From Clostridium sp. UBA701 (GTDB lineage: Bacteria; Bacillota; Clostridia; Clostridiales; Clostridiaceae): 64,000 nucleotides of DNA. Shown piece after piece: positions 53,449 through 62,502 of this stretch. Below the pieces are notes generated by a model. It worked only from the letters and a program-made list of their open reading frames with translations. It was not told where the DNA came from and ran no database searches. Position numbers and translations under genes: made by a program. The stretch lies in contig DBMJ01000016.1 of NCBI GenBank assembly GCA_002298125.1, forward strand, positions 124,001 through 188,000. Reading direction: 5' to 3'. Positions within the stretch are counted from its first letter, which is position 1. Every line of letters begins with the position of its first letter.

Positions 53449-54603
53449 ATGTTTTTGCATAATTATATATACAGGCTTAAATGTATTGTAAGAGACAAGC
53501 AATTGATGTTTTGGACTCTTTTATTTCCGATACTTTTGTCTATATTATTTAATTTGGCTTTTTCTAACCTTTCAAGTGCAGAAAATTTTTCTAAAATTAA
53601 GATTGGAATAGTTAAAAATGATGAATATAATAAAAGCACAGATTTTATTAAAGCTATGGACTCTGTTTCAAGTGCTGATAAGAGTGCAGGCAAAAGCAAT
53701 CTATTTGATATAAGATATCCATCAAGGCAGGAGGCTGATAAGCTTCTTGATGATGGCAAAATTGAAGGCTACATCTACTTTGATAATGGAATTAAGCTTG
53801 TAGTGAAACAATCCGGATTAAATCAAACTATAATAAAAGGTTTCCTAGATGACTTTAAACAAACCTCATCTACAATCGTAACAATTGTAGATAAAAATCC
53901 TGCTGCAGTTCAAAATGGACTTTTAAATAGTGTTTCAAACAGGGCAGATTACCTTAAAGAAGCTGCTGCAAGCAATGCTGCTCCCGATACCACTGTAAAC
54001 TATTATTATGCCCTAATCGCCATGACTTGTCTATACGGAAGCTTTTGGGGGTTAAAAGAGGTTATGGTCATACAAGCCAACCAATCTCCGCAGGGAGCAA
54101 GGGTTAATATGGCTCCCACGCACAAATTAAAGATATTCCTTGCCTCTATGTGTGCAGCAACTACAGTTCAGTTAGCGGAAATATTCCTTTTCCTTGGATG
54201 CTTGATTTTGATACTAAAAGTAAACTTTGGAAGTCAACTTGGCTATATAGCACTGACTTGCGTAGTTGGAACAGTTACTGGGGTTACCTTTGGTACTTTC
54301 ATTGCCTCAATAATTAAACAAGGAGAAGGACTTAAAGTTGGAATTCTCATTAGTACATCAATGATAATGTCATTTTTATCAGGCATGATGTACGACAAAA
54401 TGAAATACATTATTAGTACAAGTGTCCCTATTTTAGGATATCTTAACCCTGCAAATTTAATAACAGATGCCTTTTATTCCTTATATTATTATAATACCCA
54501 CACACAATTTTTCACGGATATAGCTCTACTCTGCAGTTTTACAGTTGTTTTCAGCTTATTTACCTATTTGGTGTTAAGGAGGCAGAAATATGCAAGTGTA
54601 TAA
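53449..54603 (+). CDS. ABC-2 type permease, first (384 aa)
   Basis: One N-terminal membrane helix (QLMFWTLLFPILLSILFNLAF), a large extracytoplasmic region of about 150 residues, then five helices, including SMIMSFLSGMMYDKM and GYLNPANLITDAFYSLYY, the standard plan of ABC2_membrane_3 exporters. 13 bases after the ATPase gene; overlaps the second permease by 14 bases. Probably forms a heterodimer with it. Confidence 0.88.
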   Translation: MFLHNYIYRLKCIVRDKQLMFWTLLFPILLSILFNLAFSNLSSAENFSKIKIGIVKNDEYNKSTDFIKAMDSVSSADKSAGKSNLFDIRYPSRQEADKLLDDGKIEGYIYFDNGIKLVVKQSGLNQTIIKGFLDDFKQTSSTIVTIVDKNPAAVQNGLLNSVSNRADYLKEAAASNAAPDTTVNYYYALIAMTCLYGSFWGLKEVMVIQANQSPQGARVNMAPTHKLKIFLASMCAATTVQLAEIFLFLGCLILILKVNFGSQLGYIALTCVVGTVTGVTFGTFIASIIKQGEGLKVGILISTSMIMSFLSGMMYDKMKYIISTSVPILGYLNPANLITDAFYSLYYYNTHTQFFTDIALLCSFTVVFSLFTYLVLRRQKYASV

Positions 54604-55756
54604 AGCTTTCTTTAAAGTAATATATAAAAATTTATCTCAAATAATCATCTATGTTGTAGTGTTTTTGTTCTTTGCAGTATTTCTTTCTAAAACCTATACC
54701 AATCCTGTGAATACAGACTTTACAGACACTAAGGTTAATATAGTCTTTATAAATCATGATACCAATTCAAAGCTTGTAGAAGGCCTAAGGGATTATTTAA
54801 GTAAAAATGCCAATATCATAGATATTCCAGATGATACTCAAAAGCTGCAGGATGCTTTATTTTTCAGGCAGGTGGAGTATATAGTAAGAGTGCCCAATGA
54901 TTTTACAGAGAATTTTTTAAGCGGGAAGACGGTGAAGCTTGAAAAGACCACAGTGCCCAGCTCAGCCAGCGGAATATATATGGATAGGATAATCAATAAA
55001 TATTTAAATACTGCAAAAACCTATACCAGCAATATGAAGGATTTATCCGGTGAACAGCTGATAAGCTATTTAGATAAGGACCTGGCACAAAAGACTGAGG
55101 TTAAGGTAATAAGCTCAGCAGGTCAAATTTCTAAAAATGAAAAGAGTGCATACTATTATAACTATTTAGCTTATTCACTATTTGCAATATTAATTTTAGG
55201 TGTTTCCTCCGTTATGATGGTGTTTAATAATACGGATTTAAAGAAACGTAACCTTTGTTCACCAGTAAAGCTTAGAAATATGAACTTTCAAATGATATTA
55301 GGAAACGTCAGCTATGCAATACTGGCTTGGGCTGCAATGATTTTTACTAGCTTTATAATGTATGGCGGTTATATGTTTACTGCTAGAGGCTTGCTGCTTA
55401 TGTTAAATTCCTTTGTATTTACTTTAGCAGTCCTCAGCATAAGCTATTTAATAGGAAATGTTATAAAAAGCAGAAATGCAATGTCTGCAGTAACAAATGT
55501 GGTTTGCCTAGGGACATGTTTCATAAGCGGGGTATTTGTTCCCCAAGCCCTATTAGGCAAAACAGTATTAAAAATTGCAAGCTTTACCCCAACATATTGG
55601 TATGTAAAATCTAACAATGAAATTGTAAATATGGTTAACTTTAAAATAGAAAACCTTATACCCATATATATCAATATGCTAGTAATAATTGGCTTTGCTG
55701 CGGCTGTGCTTATTGTGACACTTGTAGTGATAAAGCAAAAGAGAGTGACTAATTAG
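54590..55756 (+). CDS. ABC-2 type permease, second (388 aa)
   Basis: Same layout as the first permease: N-terminal helix (IIIYVVVFLFFAVFLS), a long external segment, then five or six helices with CLGTCFISGVFVPQALLGKTVLKI and FTPTYWYVKSNNEIV. Last gene of the exporter operon, followed by a bidirectional terminator at 55796-55835. Substrate unknown. Confidence 0.88.
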   Translation: MQVYKAFFKVIYKNLSQIIIYVVVFLFFAVFLSKTYTNPVNTDFTDTKVNIVFINHDTNSKLVEGLRDYLSKNANIIDIPDDTQKLQDALFFRQVEYIVRVPNDFTENFLSGKTVKLEKTTVPSSASGIYMDRIINKYLNTAKTYTSNMKDLSGEQLISYLDKDLAQKTEVKVISSAGQISKNEKSAYYYNYLAYSLFAILILGVSSVMMVFNNTDLKKRNLCSPVKLRNMNFQMILGNVSYAILAWAAMIFTSFIMYGGYMFTARGLLLMLNSFVFTLAVLSISYLIGNVIKSRNAMSAVTNVVCLGTCFISGVFVPQALLGKTVLKIASFTPTYWYVKSNNEIVNMVNFKIENLIPIYINMLVIIGFAAAVLIVTLVVIKQKRVTN

Positions 55757-55795
55757 CAATGTGAAAGCCATAAAGACATATGATATATAACCAAA

Positions 55796-55835
55796 GAAAA
55801 TGACTTCAAACCTTGTGCAGTTTGAAGTCATTTTC
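55796..55835. terminator. Bidirectional terminator
   Basis: GAAAATGACTTCAAAC/GTTTGAAGTCATTTTC, a 16-bp stem between convergent exporter and LacI genes. Confidence 0.9.
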
Positions 55836-55842
55836 CTTATAT

Positions 55843-56856
55843 TTAAATAGCACGAGTGCTTGAACGAACCTGTAGGTTAGGAGTTAAAACTAACTTAGAA
55901 ATTGGTTCGTCATTGCCATTAATTCGTTCGATAATTCGGTTAGCTACCAAGGAGCCAATCATTTCATAAGGATGGCAAATGGTAGTAAGGTTTATGAAGC
56001 TTGCCTTTGAGAAGGGAATGTCATCAAATCCAACGATGCTAACATCTTCAGGGATTTTTACGCCGTTTTTTATGCATTCATCCATAACGCCGTAGGACAT
56101 CAAATCACCGCCTACAAAAGCAGCAGTTGGCGGGTCGTCAGAATTTATAAGGATTTCACGAGCAAATTTCTGCCCGGATTCCATATTTAATGAACCAGAG
56201 ACTATATATTTAGGATCTGGAGTAAGTCCATATTCCTCCAGTGCGTATAAGTAGCCCTCATACCTTCCTTGGCTTGTGGTTGAAATCTGCGGGCCACGAA
56301 GCATTGCTATTTTTCTATGTCCCAGGGATAATAAGTGTTTTGTGGCGAGATACCCACCCATTTTGTTGTCAATGGACACACTATCATATTTAGAAACGAA
56401 TCCTATTTCTCTATTTACTAAAACAATTGGGCAATTGGCGGTATTTAGGATATTGCTAAAAGAAAATTCATTTCTTGCATCTGCCACAATGATTCCAGAA
56501 AAACCGTAGTCTAATATTTTTCGTAAGTGCTGGTCATTCTCACCTGCTATCTGTGAACTGTTGTAAAGTGTCATCAGGTAGCCTTTTTCACGAAGATTGT
56601 TATTTATAACCCATACTAGCTCAGAATAAAATGGATTACGTATGTCGCTGATAATGAGTGCAATCATTTCAAGCTTTCCAGTAGCCAATCCTCTGGCCAT
56701 GATGCTGGGATGGTAGTTGGCTTCTTTCATTACTGCTAGGATTTTTTCCCTTGTTTCTTCTTTTACATTACTACTGTTGGTTAGAACACGGGATACTGTA
56801 GAGCGGGAAACTCCTGCAGCTTTAGCTATATATTCAATATCAACTTTTTTTGACAA
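55843..56856 (-). CDS. LacI-family transcriptional regulator (337 aa)
   Basis: TTG start at 56856 after AGAGGTG. N-terminal LacI helix-turn-helix and hinge: VDIEYIAKAAGVSRSTVSRVLTNSS and NYHPSIMARGLATGK. Periplasmic-binding-protein-like effector domain with MIALIISDIRNPFYSELV, FVGGDLMSYGVMDEC and VSIVGFDDIPFS. It is divergent from the acyl-CoA operon and is the obvious candidate for its regulator, although LacI proteins usually sense sugars or nucleosides rather than acyl compounds. Confidence 0.9.
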   Translation of the reverse strand: MSKKVDIEYIAKAAGVSRSTVSRVLTNSSNVKEETREKILAVMKEANYHPSIMARGLATGKLEMIALIISDIRNPFYSELVWVINNNLREKGYLMTLYNSSQIAGENDQHLRKILDYGFSGIIVADARNEFSFSNILNTANCPIVLVNREIGFVSKYDSVSIDNKMGGYLATKHLLSLGHRKIAMLRGPQISTTSQGRYEGYLYALEEYGLTPDPKYIVSGSLNMESGQKFAREILINSDDPPTAAFVGGDLMSYGVMDECIKNGVKIPEDVSIVGFDDIPFSKASFINLTTICHPYEMIGSLVANRIIERINGNDEPISKLVLTPNLQVRSSTRAI

Positions 56857-57043
56857 GAGTACACCTCTTTTCTGTTAATGAACAATGAGTAATAATTCAC
56901 TTCCTAAATTATAGCATAAAGAGTAAAGGTGTTAAAGATATTTTAAACAAATTGCGGGAGCGGTATCATAAAGAAAATGAAGAGAACAGGGATGTAATCC
57001 CTAAATACACTGATAAAATAGGCTAAAATAAGGCGATATTCAG

Positions 57044-57072
57044 TTGACAATGAAAATTTGCAGGTATATTAT
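57044..57072 (+). promoter_or_regulatory. Promoter of the acyl-CoA operon
   Basis: Consensus TTGACA (57044-57049), 17-base spacer, TATTAT (57067-57072), giving a start near 57080 and a 40-base leader. Confidence 0.7.
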
Positions 57073-57087
57073 AAGTTTATTAATGAA

Positions 57088-57104
57088 ATCGCTCCCATAG
57101 CGAT
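57088..57104 (+). promoter_or_regulatory. Palindrome in the acyl-CoA operon leader, possible operator
   Basis: ATCGCT-CCCAT-AGCGAT, placed between the predicted transcription start and the ribosome binding site. A repressor such as the adjacent LacI protein could bind here. It lacks the central CG of classical LacI operators, so the link is tentative. Confidence 0.4.
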
Positions 57105-57120
57105 GGAAGGGGATAATAAA

Positions 57121-58737
57121 ATGATAAAGGGCAGTACATTTTGGGATAGTCTTACCATGAAAAACATGAAAAATACTGAGTTTAATGGAATTAATGTACT
57201 TTCATACGGGGATATACCGCCTAGCTTATATCATTCACTGCAAGACACAGCGGCTAAATATCCTGACAAGGTTGCGTTTTATGATAATTGGGAGCGCTCC
57301 TATAAGTATAGTGAATTTTTGCAGATGGTTGATAATCTGGCAGCTTATTTAAAGGAAAAATACAATGTAACAAAGGGAACACATGTGGGAATTCTTCTTC
57401 ATAACAGCATTGAATTCTGTGTTTCGTTTTTTGCTGTGGTAAAGCTAGGGGCTGTTGCAATTCCCTTTCCAAGCAAATATAGAGAGCCAGAAATAGAGCA
57501 GCTGATACATAAAGCTGAGCTTTCGGTGCTTTTATATAGTGAAACCTTTGAACAGTGGATTGAAAATTATAAGCTTACAGTAGTAGGTCTTTTAAAATCT
57601 GAAAATGAAGAGGCAGGATATGGCTTTAGGCATATCTCCTTTGAGGGCTTGCATTGTGATGGTGGAGTAGGTGAGCTTGAGGACGAGGTAATTATTATGT
57701 TTACCTCTGGAACCACCTCACAAAGCAAAGGAGTAGTGCTTTGCAATTATAATGTGATGAATGCAGTGGTGGTTTATAACAGAACCCTTGGAATTACTCC
57801 AGAGGATAAAACTATTATTCCAGTGCCTATTTATCACATTACAGGACTTGTAGCCCTCTTGGGGTTATTTGTATACACCGGAGGAACCGTGTATCTGTAT
57901 AGGCGTTACGATGCAGAACGAATCCTCACCTGCATTCGTGACAATGAAATTACCTTCATGCATGGTTCTCCTACAGTATTTGGATTTATGCTTGATTACA
58001 AGGAGCAGTTTCCTAAGCTTCCAAGTCTGCGTATGCTGGCCTGCGGAAGCAGCTATATGCCAAAGAAAAAGATGAGGGAAATTCATAGCTGGATTCCAAA
58101 TACGAAGTTTCAGATTGTATATGGTATGACAGAAACCTCCTCCCCTGCACTGATCTTTCCTGGTGATGCACCTACTAGTATCTATGCAGGAGCCGCAGGA
58201 AGGCCAATTCCTGGTATTGAATTCAAATTCCTAGATGATAAAAAGCAAGAGTTAGGCTGCAATGAAGTAGGAGAAATTTGGATTCGCGGTAATGTGGTGA
58301 CCAAGGGATACTATAGGATGGATACAGAACTGATTAGTAAGGATCACTGGTTAAATACCGGTGATATGGGCTACTACAATGAAGATGGATATGTATACAT
58401 TGTAGATAGGAAGAAGGACATGATTAACCGTGGAGGAGAAAAAATCTGGTGCACAGATATTGAAGAAGAGCTTCTTCACATTCCAGGCATAAAGGATGCA
58501 GCTGTTGTAGGAATTCCAGATGAGATTTATGGAGAGACGGCGGCAGCTGTAATTGTGACAAAAGAGGGCATAACCCTTACGGAAGAGGAGATTCATAAGA
58601 AATTAGAAAGAAGAGTAGCAAAATTTAAAATACCGACTAAAATTATATTTTTAGAAGAAATCCCTAAAACTGCAGGGATGAAAGTAAATAAAAAATATAT
58701 TAAAACTATGTTCGAAAAAGGAGATTTTGTATGTTAA
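57121..58737 (+). CDS. Class I acyl-CoA synthetase / AMP-binding enzyme (538 aa)
   Basis: ATG at 57121, eight bases after GGAAGGGG, preferred over upstream in-frame ATGs. Adenylation motifs: IMFTSGTTSQSKGVVL (A3, about residues 194-210), VYGMTETSSP (A5), YYRMD...WLNTGDMGYYNEDGYVYIVDRKKDMINRGGEKI in pieces (A7-A8), and catalytic Lys near PKTAGMKVNKKYIK. Forms acyl-AMP then acyl-CoA. First gene of a four-gene operon; overlaps the CoA-transferase start by seven bases. Confidence 0.9.
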   Translation: MIKGSTFWDSLTMKNMKNTEFNGINVLSYGDIPPSLYHSLQDTAAKYPDKVAFYDNWERSYKYSEFLQMVDNLAAYLKEKYNVTKGTHVGILLHNSIEFCVSFFAVVKLGAVAIPFPSKYREPEIEQLIHKAELSVLLYSETFEQWIENYKLTVVGLLKSENEEAGYGFRHISFEGLHCDGGVGELEDEVIIMFTSGTTSQSKGVVLCNYNVMNAVVVYNRTLGITPEDKTIIPVPIYHITGLVALLGLFVYTGGTVYLYRRYDAERILTCIRDNEITFMHGSPTVFGFMLDYKEQFPKLPSLRMLACGSSYMPKKKMREIHSWIPNTKFQIVYGMTETSSPALIFPGDAPTSIYAGAAGRPIPGIEFKFLDDKKQELGCNEVGEIWIRGNVVTKGYYRMDTELISKDHWLNTGDMGYYNEDGYVYIVDRKKDMINRGGEKIWCTDIEEELLHIPGIKDAAVVGIPDEIYGETAAAVIVTKEGITLTEEEIHKKLERRVAKFKIPTKIIFLEEIPKTAGMKVNKKYIKTMFEKGDFVC

Positions 58738-60311
58738 AAGCTAATTTTATTACCGCTAAAGAAGCAGCGGCAATGGTGGAGGATGGTAAAACCCTATGCC
58801 CGGTTGCAATGACATTGGTAAGTGCTTGTGAAGCCATATTAAAAGAGTTAGAAAAAAGTTTCCTTGAAACAGGCCATCCCAACAATCTAACACTTCTTCA
58901 TTCTTGTGGACAAAGTGATAGAAAAGATGGTATTCAGCATTTGGCTCACGAAGGAATGGTAAAACGAATCATTGGTTCTCACTGGGGATTGCAGCCTAGA
59001 TGGATGGAGATGATTGCAAATAGTCAAGTTGAAGCCTATTGTCTTCCTCAGGGTCAAATTGCTCAGTTATACAGAAGCATGGCCTGCGGTCTGCCAGGTA
59101 AAATGTCTAAGGTTGGTCTTGGCACTTTTATTGATCCAAGATATGAAGGCGGCAAAATGAATGAACGCACAAAGAAGCTGGAAGACATTGTAGACATTAT
59201 TAATTACCGAAATGAAGAATATATGTTTTACAGAGAAGTTCCTATTGATATCTGTCTCATTAGGGGAACAACCTGTGATGAAATGGGAAACCTTACAACT
59301 ACAGAAGAGGCTATGAAGCTTGAAGTGCTTCCCGCAGTAATGGCTGCAAAACGCTATGGAGGAAAAGTAATTGCACAGGTTAAAAGAGTTGCTGCTAATG
59401 GAACTCTTAATCCTAAAGAAGTAACAGTTCCAGGAGTGTTTATTGATGCTATTGTAGTATGTGAAAATCCAGAAGTAGATCACAGACAGACTTCCTCCTG
59501 GGTTTATGATCCTTCTTACTGCGGACAGCTTCGTGTACCACTTAATAATATTGAACCTGCTCCCTTTAATGAAAGAAAGTTTATAGCAAGAAGAGGTACC
59601 TTAGAAATTTATCCTGGTGCAGTGATTAATCTTGGTACAGGCATTCCCAATGATATGGTTGGAAAGGTATGCAACGAAGAAGGAATATTAGAGGATGTAA
59701 TGATTACCGTAGAATCAGGAATATATGGAGGAGTTCAAGCTGGAGGAATTGACTTTGGTATAGGACAGAATTTATGTGCCATGATTGGGCATCACGAGCA
59801 GATGGATTACTATAATGGTGCTGGTGTTGATATTACCTATATGGGACTTGGTGAATTAGATGGACAAGGTAATGTAAATTCTACAAAGATGGGACCTAGA
59901 TGTACAGGGGCAGGCGGATTCATTGACATTACTCAAAATGCAAAGAAGGTTGTATTCTGCGGTACCTTTACAGCAAGTGGAGCAAAATATGAGTTTAAAA
60001 ATGGAAGACTCAACCTTCTGCAAGAGGGAAAGATTCGAAAAATGGTATCAAAGGTTGGACAGATTTCCTTTAATGGACAGATGGCAAGAGAGAAAAAGCA
60101 GGCAGTTATTATTGTAACAGAGAGAGCTGTTTTTGAGCTTACTGAAAAGGGGGTTATGTTAACTGAAATAGCACCGGGAATTGATCTTAAGACACAGGTG
60201 CTTGATATGATGGACTTTAAGCCAATTGTAAGCCCTAACCTTAAAACCATGGATGCAGATTTATTCATTCAGGAGGGTGTTTTTGGATTAAAAAATAAAA
60301 TGAATAAGTAA
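58731..60311 (+). CDS. Family I CoA-transferase (propionate/acetoacetate CoA-transferase-like, 526 aa)
   Basis: Fused alpha-beta CoA-transferase. The N-terminal half has the HLAHEGMVKRIIGSHWGLQPR region; the C-terminal half has the catalytic Glu in TVESGIYGGVQAGG (about residue 327) and NLGTGIPNDMVG before it. Moves CoA between short-chain acids such as acetate and a 3-keto or hydroxy acid. AAAAGGAG ribosome binding site lies inside the end of the synthetase gene. Confidence 0.9.
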   Translation: MLKANFITAKEAAAMVEDGKTLCPVAMTLVSACEAILKELEKSFLETGHPNNLTLLHSCGQSDRKDGIQHLAHEGMVKRIIGSHWGLQPRWMEMIANSQVEAYCLPQGQIAQLYRSMACGLPGKMSKVGLGTFIDPRYEGGKMNERTKKLEDIVDIINYRNEEYMFYREVPIDICLIRGTTCDEMGNLTTTEEAMKLEVLPAVMAAKRYGGKVIAQVKRVAANGTLNPKEVTVPGVFIDAIVVCENPEVDHRQTSSWVYDPSYCGQLRVPLNNIEPAPFNERKFIARRGTLEIYPGAVINLGTGIPNDMVGKVCNEEGILEDVMITVESGIYGGVQAGGIDFGIGQNLCAMIGHHEQMDYYNGAGVDITYMGLGELDGQGNVNSTKMGPRCTGAGGFIDITQNAKKVVFCGTFTASGAKYEFKNGRLNLLQEGKIRKMVSKVGQISFNGQMAREKKQAVIIVTERAVFELTEKGVMLTEIAPGIDLKTQVLDMMDFKPIVSPNLKTMDADLFIQEGVFGLKNKMNK

Positions 60312-60326
60312 GAGAGGATGAACACA

Positions 60327-61175
60327 ATGAAGAAATACAAAGTAGCAGTAATTGGAGCAGGACTTATGGGAGGAGGAATTGCACAAACCTGTGCACAGGC
60401 TGGTTATGAAGTTGTAAATATTGATTTATTTGAACCAGCCTTAGAAAAGGCAAAGAACAACGTTGAAAAATTATATGATAAAAAGATTGCAAAGGGAAAG
60501 ATGACTGAAGAGGAAAAAGCAGAAATTATGGGACGCTTAAGCTACAGCAATAATTTTGAAGCTGTAAAAGGAGCTGAAGTTGTTATAGAAGCGGTTCCAG
60601 AAAAAATAGAGATTAAAAAGGATATTTTTGCCAAGGTAGATGCTGTGGCAGACCAGCATACCATTATTGTATCAAATACATCAGGACTTAGCATTTCTGA
60701 AATGGCAGCGGCAACAAAACGTCCAGAAAAGGTTATGGGAGTTCATTTCTTTTATCCAGCACCAGTTATGAAGCTAGTAGAGTTAATTAGAGGAATTGCT
60801 ACCTCAGCTGAAACCTATGAAAAAGTAAAAGCCTTAGCAGTGGATATTGAAAAGCAAGCCGTTGATTGCCCAGAGCTTCCTGGATTTATTGTAAATAGAA
60901 TTCTTGTACCTATGATGAATGAAGCAGCTTTCCTTGTAATGGAAGGCTGCAAGCCAGAAGATGTAGACACAGCTATGAAGCTAGGCTCAAATCAACCCAT
61001 GGGACCACTAGAGCTGTGCGACTTTGTTGGTATTGATGTTATGCTTGCTACCATGACTGGTCTTTATAACGGTTTTCATGACAGTAAATACAGACCATGT
61101 CCAATCCTTGAAAACATGGTAAAGGCAGGACGTTTAGGAAGAAAATCAGGAGAAGGCTTCTATAAGTATAATTAA
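60327..61175 (+). CDS. hbd: 3-hydroxybutyryl-CoA dehydrogenase (282 aa)
   Basis: ATG at 60327 preceded by GAGAGG, nine bases upstream. N-terminal NAD(P)-binding motif VAVIGAGLMGGGIAQ, catalytic His in MGVHFFYPAPVMKLVE, PGFIVNRILVPMMNEA and GRKSGEGFYKYN at the end. Interconverts acetoacetyl-CoA and 3-hydroxybutyryl-CoA. A second copy in the chromosome would be expected for butyrate synthesis; this one belongs to a catabolic-looking operon. Confidence 0.93.
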   Translation: MKKYKVAVIGAGLMGGGIAQTCAQAGYEVVNIDLFEPALEKAKNNVEKLYDKKIAKGKMTEEEKAEIMGRLSYSNNFEAVKGAEVVIEAVPEKIEIKKDIFAKVDAVADQHTIIVSNTSGLSISEMAAATKRPEKVMGVHFFYPAPVMKLVELIRGIATSAETYEKVKALAVDIEKQAVDCPELPGFIVNRILVPMMNEAAFLVMEGCKPEDVDTAMKLGSNQPMGPLELCDFVGIDVMLATMTGLYNGFHDSKYRPCPILENMVKAGRLGRKSGEGFYKYN

Positions 61176-61198
61176 TTATAGCGATGGAGGAAAATAAA

Positions 61199-62386
61199 AT
61201 GGCAGAGTTAAAAGAAGTAGTTATTGTAAGTGGTGCAAGAACACCTGTAGCTGTCTTTGGAGGCAGCTTAAAGGATGTACCTGCAATTGATTTAGGTGCA
61301 TTGGTAGTAAAGGAAGCAGTAAAAAGAGCGGGAATAAAAACAACAGATGTGGATGAAGTTATTGTAGGGCAGGTAGGTCAAATTGCTGAGTGCGGCTTCG
61401 TAGCAAGAGCAGTAAGTCTTAAGGCAGGACTTCCTAATGAAACTACAGCTTACTCCGTTAACAGACAGTGTGGCTCTGGTCTTCAGGCAATTGCAGATGC
61501 AGTAATGGAAATCCAAACTGGATTTGCTGATGTAGTTGTGGCAGCGGGTACGGAAAACATTTCTCAGCTTCCATATTATGTGAAGGATGCAAGATGGGGA
61601 GCAAGAATGGGACATAAATCCTTTGAGGATGGTGTAATTGATATTTTAACATGGCCTTTAGGACCCTACCACAATGGTGTAACGGCAGAGAATGTTGCAG
61701 AAAAATATAATGTTACACGTGAAGAGCAGGATTTATTTGCACTTGAAAGCCATAGAAGGGCTGTAGAGGCTGTGAAGGCAGGAAAGTTCAAGGATGAAAT
61801 TGTTCCAGTTGAAATGAAGGATAGAAAAGGTAAGGTTACAGTCTTTGACACTGATGAAGGTCCAAGAGAAGGACTTACTATAGATAAATTGCAGAAGCTA
61901 AAACCTTGCTTTGTAAAGGATGGTACAGTTACAGCAGGAAATGCCTCAAGCTTAAATGATGCAGCAGCAGCAGTGGTAGTTATGTCAAGAGAGAAGGCAG
62001 AGGAGTTAGGAATAAAACCACTATTGGTGATAAAAGGATATGCAGTGGCAGGTAATGACGGTGCTGTTATGGGTTATGCTCCAAAGCTATCTAGTGAAAA
62101 GCTAGCTAATAAATTAGGATTAAACTTAAAGGAAATCGATATGTTTGAGATTAATGAAGCATTTGCCAGCCAAGCATTTGCTGTAAGAAGGGATCTAGGA
62201 CTGGATCCTGAAAAAGTGAATATCTATGGAGGCGGCATCTCTATTGGCCATCCAATTGGTGCCACAGGGGTTGTGCTTACCATAAAGGCTTTGTATGAAT
62301 TGCAAAGAACAGATAAAAAAGACGTGATGATTAGTATGTGCATTGGTGGAGGACAAGGAATTTCCATGTATTTCACTAAAGCATAG
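61199..62386 (+). CDS. thlA: Acetyl-CoA acetyltransferase (thiolase, 395 aa)
   Basis: ATG at 61199, eight bases after GGAGG; the upstream ATG at 61184 contains the site. Catalytic Cys in SVNRQCGSGLQAI (about residue 88), His in GGGISIGHPIGATG and the second Cys in MCIGGGQG. Cleaves acetoacetyl-CoA to acetyl-CoA or runs in reverse. With the preceding three genes it makes a pathway activating a C4 acid and splitting it to acetyl-CoA. Confidence 0.94.
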   Translation: MAELKEVVIVSGARTPVAVFGGSLKDVPAIDLGALVVKEAVKRAGIKTTDVDEVIVGQVGQIAECGFVARAVSLKAGLPNETTAYSVNRQCGSGLQAIADAVMEIQTGFADVVVAAGTENISQLPYYVKDARWGARMGHKSFEDGVIDILTWPLGPYHNGVTAENVAEKYNVTREEQDLFALESHRRAVEAVKAGKFKDEIVPVEMKDRKGKVTVFDTDEGPREGLTIDKLQKLKPCFVKDGTVTAGNASSLNDAAAAVVVMSREKAEELGIKPLLVIKGYAVAGNDGAVMGYAPKLSSEKLANKLGLNLKEIDMFEINEAFASQAFAVRRDLGLDPEKVNIYGGGISIGHPIGATGVVLTIKALYELQRTDKKDVMISMCIGGGQGISMYFTKA

Positions 62387-62415
62387 ATATCTTCAGTATC
62401 CTTTGCAGATTTATA

Positions 62416-62446
62416 AGGCTACTTCTAGAGAAGAAGTAGCTTTTAT
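62416..62446 (+). terminator. Terminator of the acyl-CoA operon
   Basis: GCTACTTCT/AGAAGTAGC stem, five-base loop, then TTTTATTAT. Confidence 0.8.
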
Positions 62447-62502
62447 TATATAATAATATTGCAGTCCTGTTTAAACGGCAATTCTTCAAAAGAGGTGAAA
62501 CA

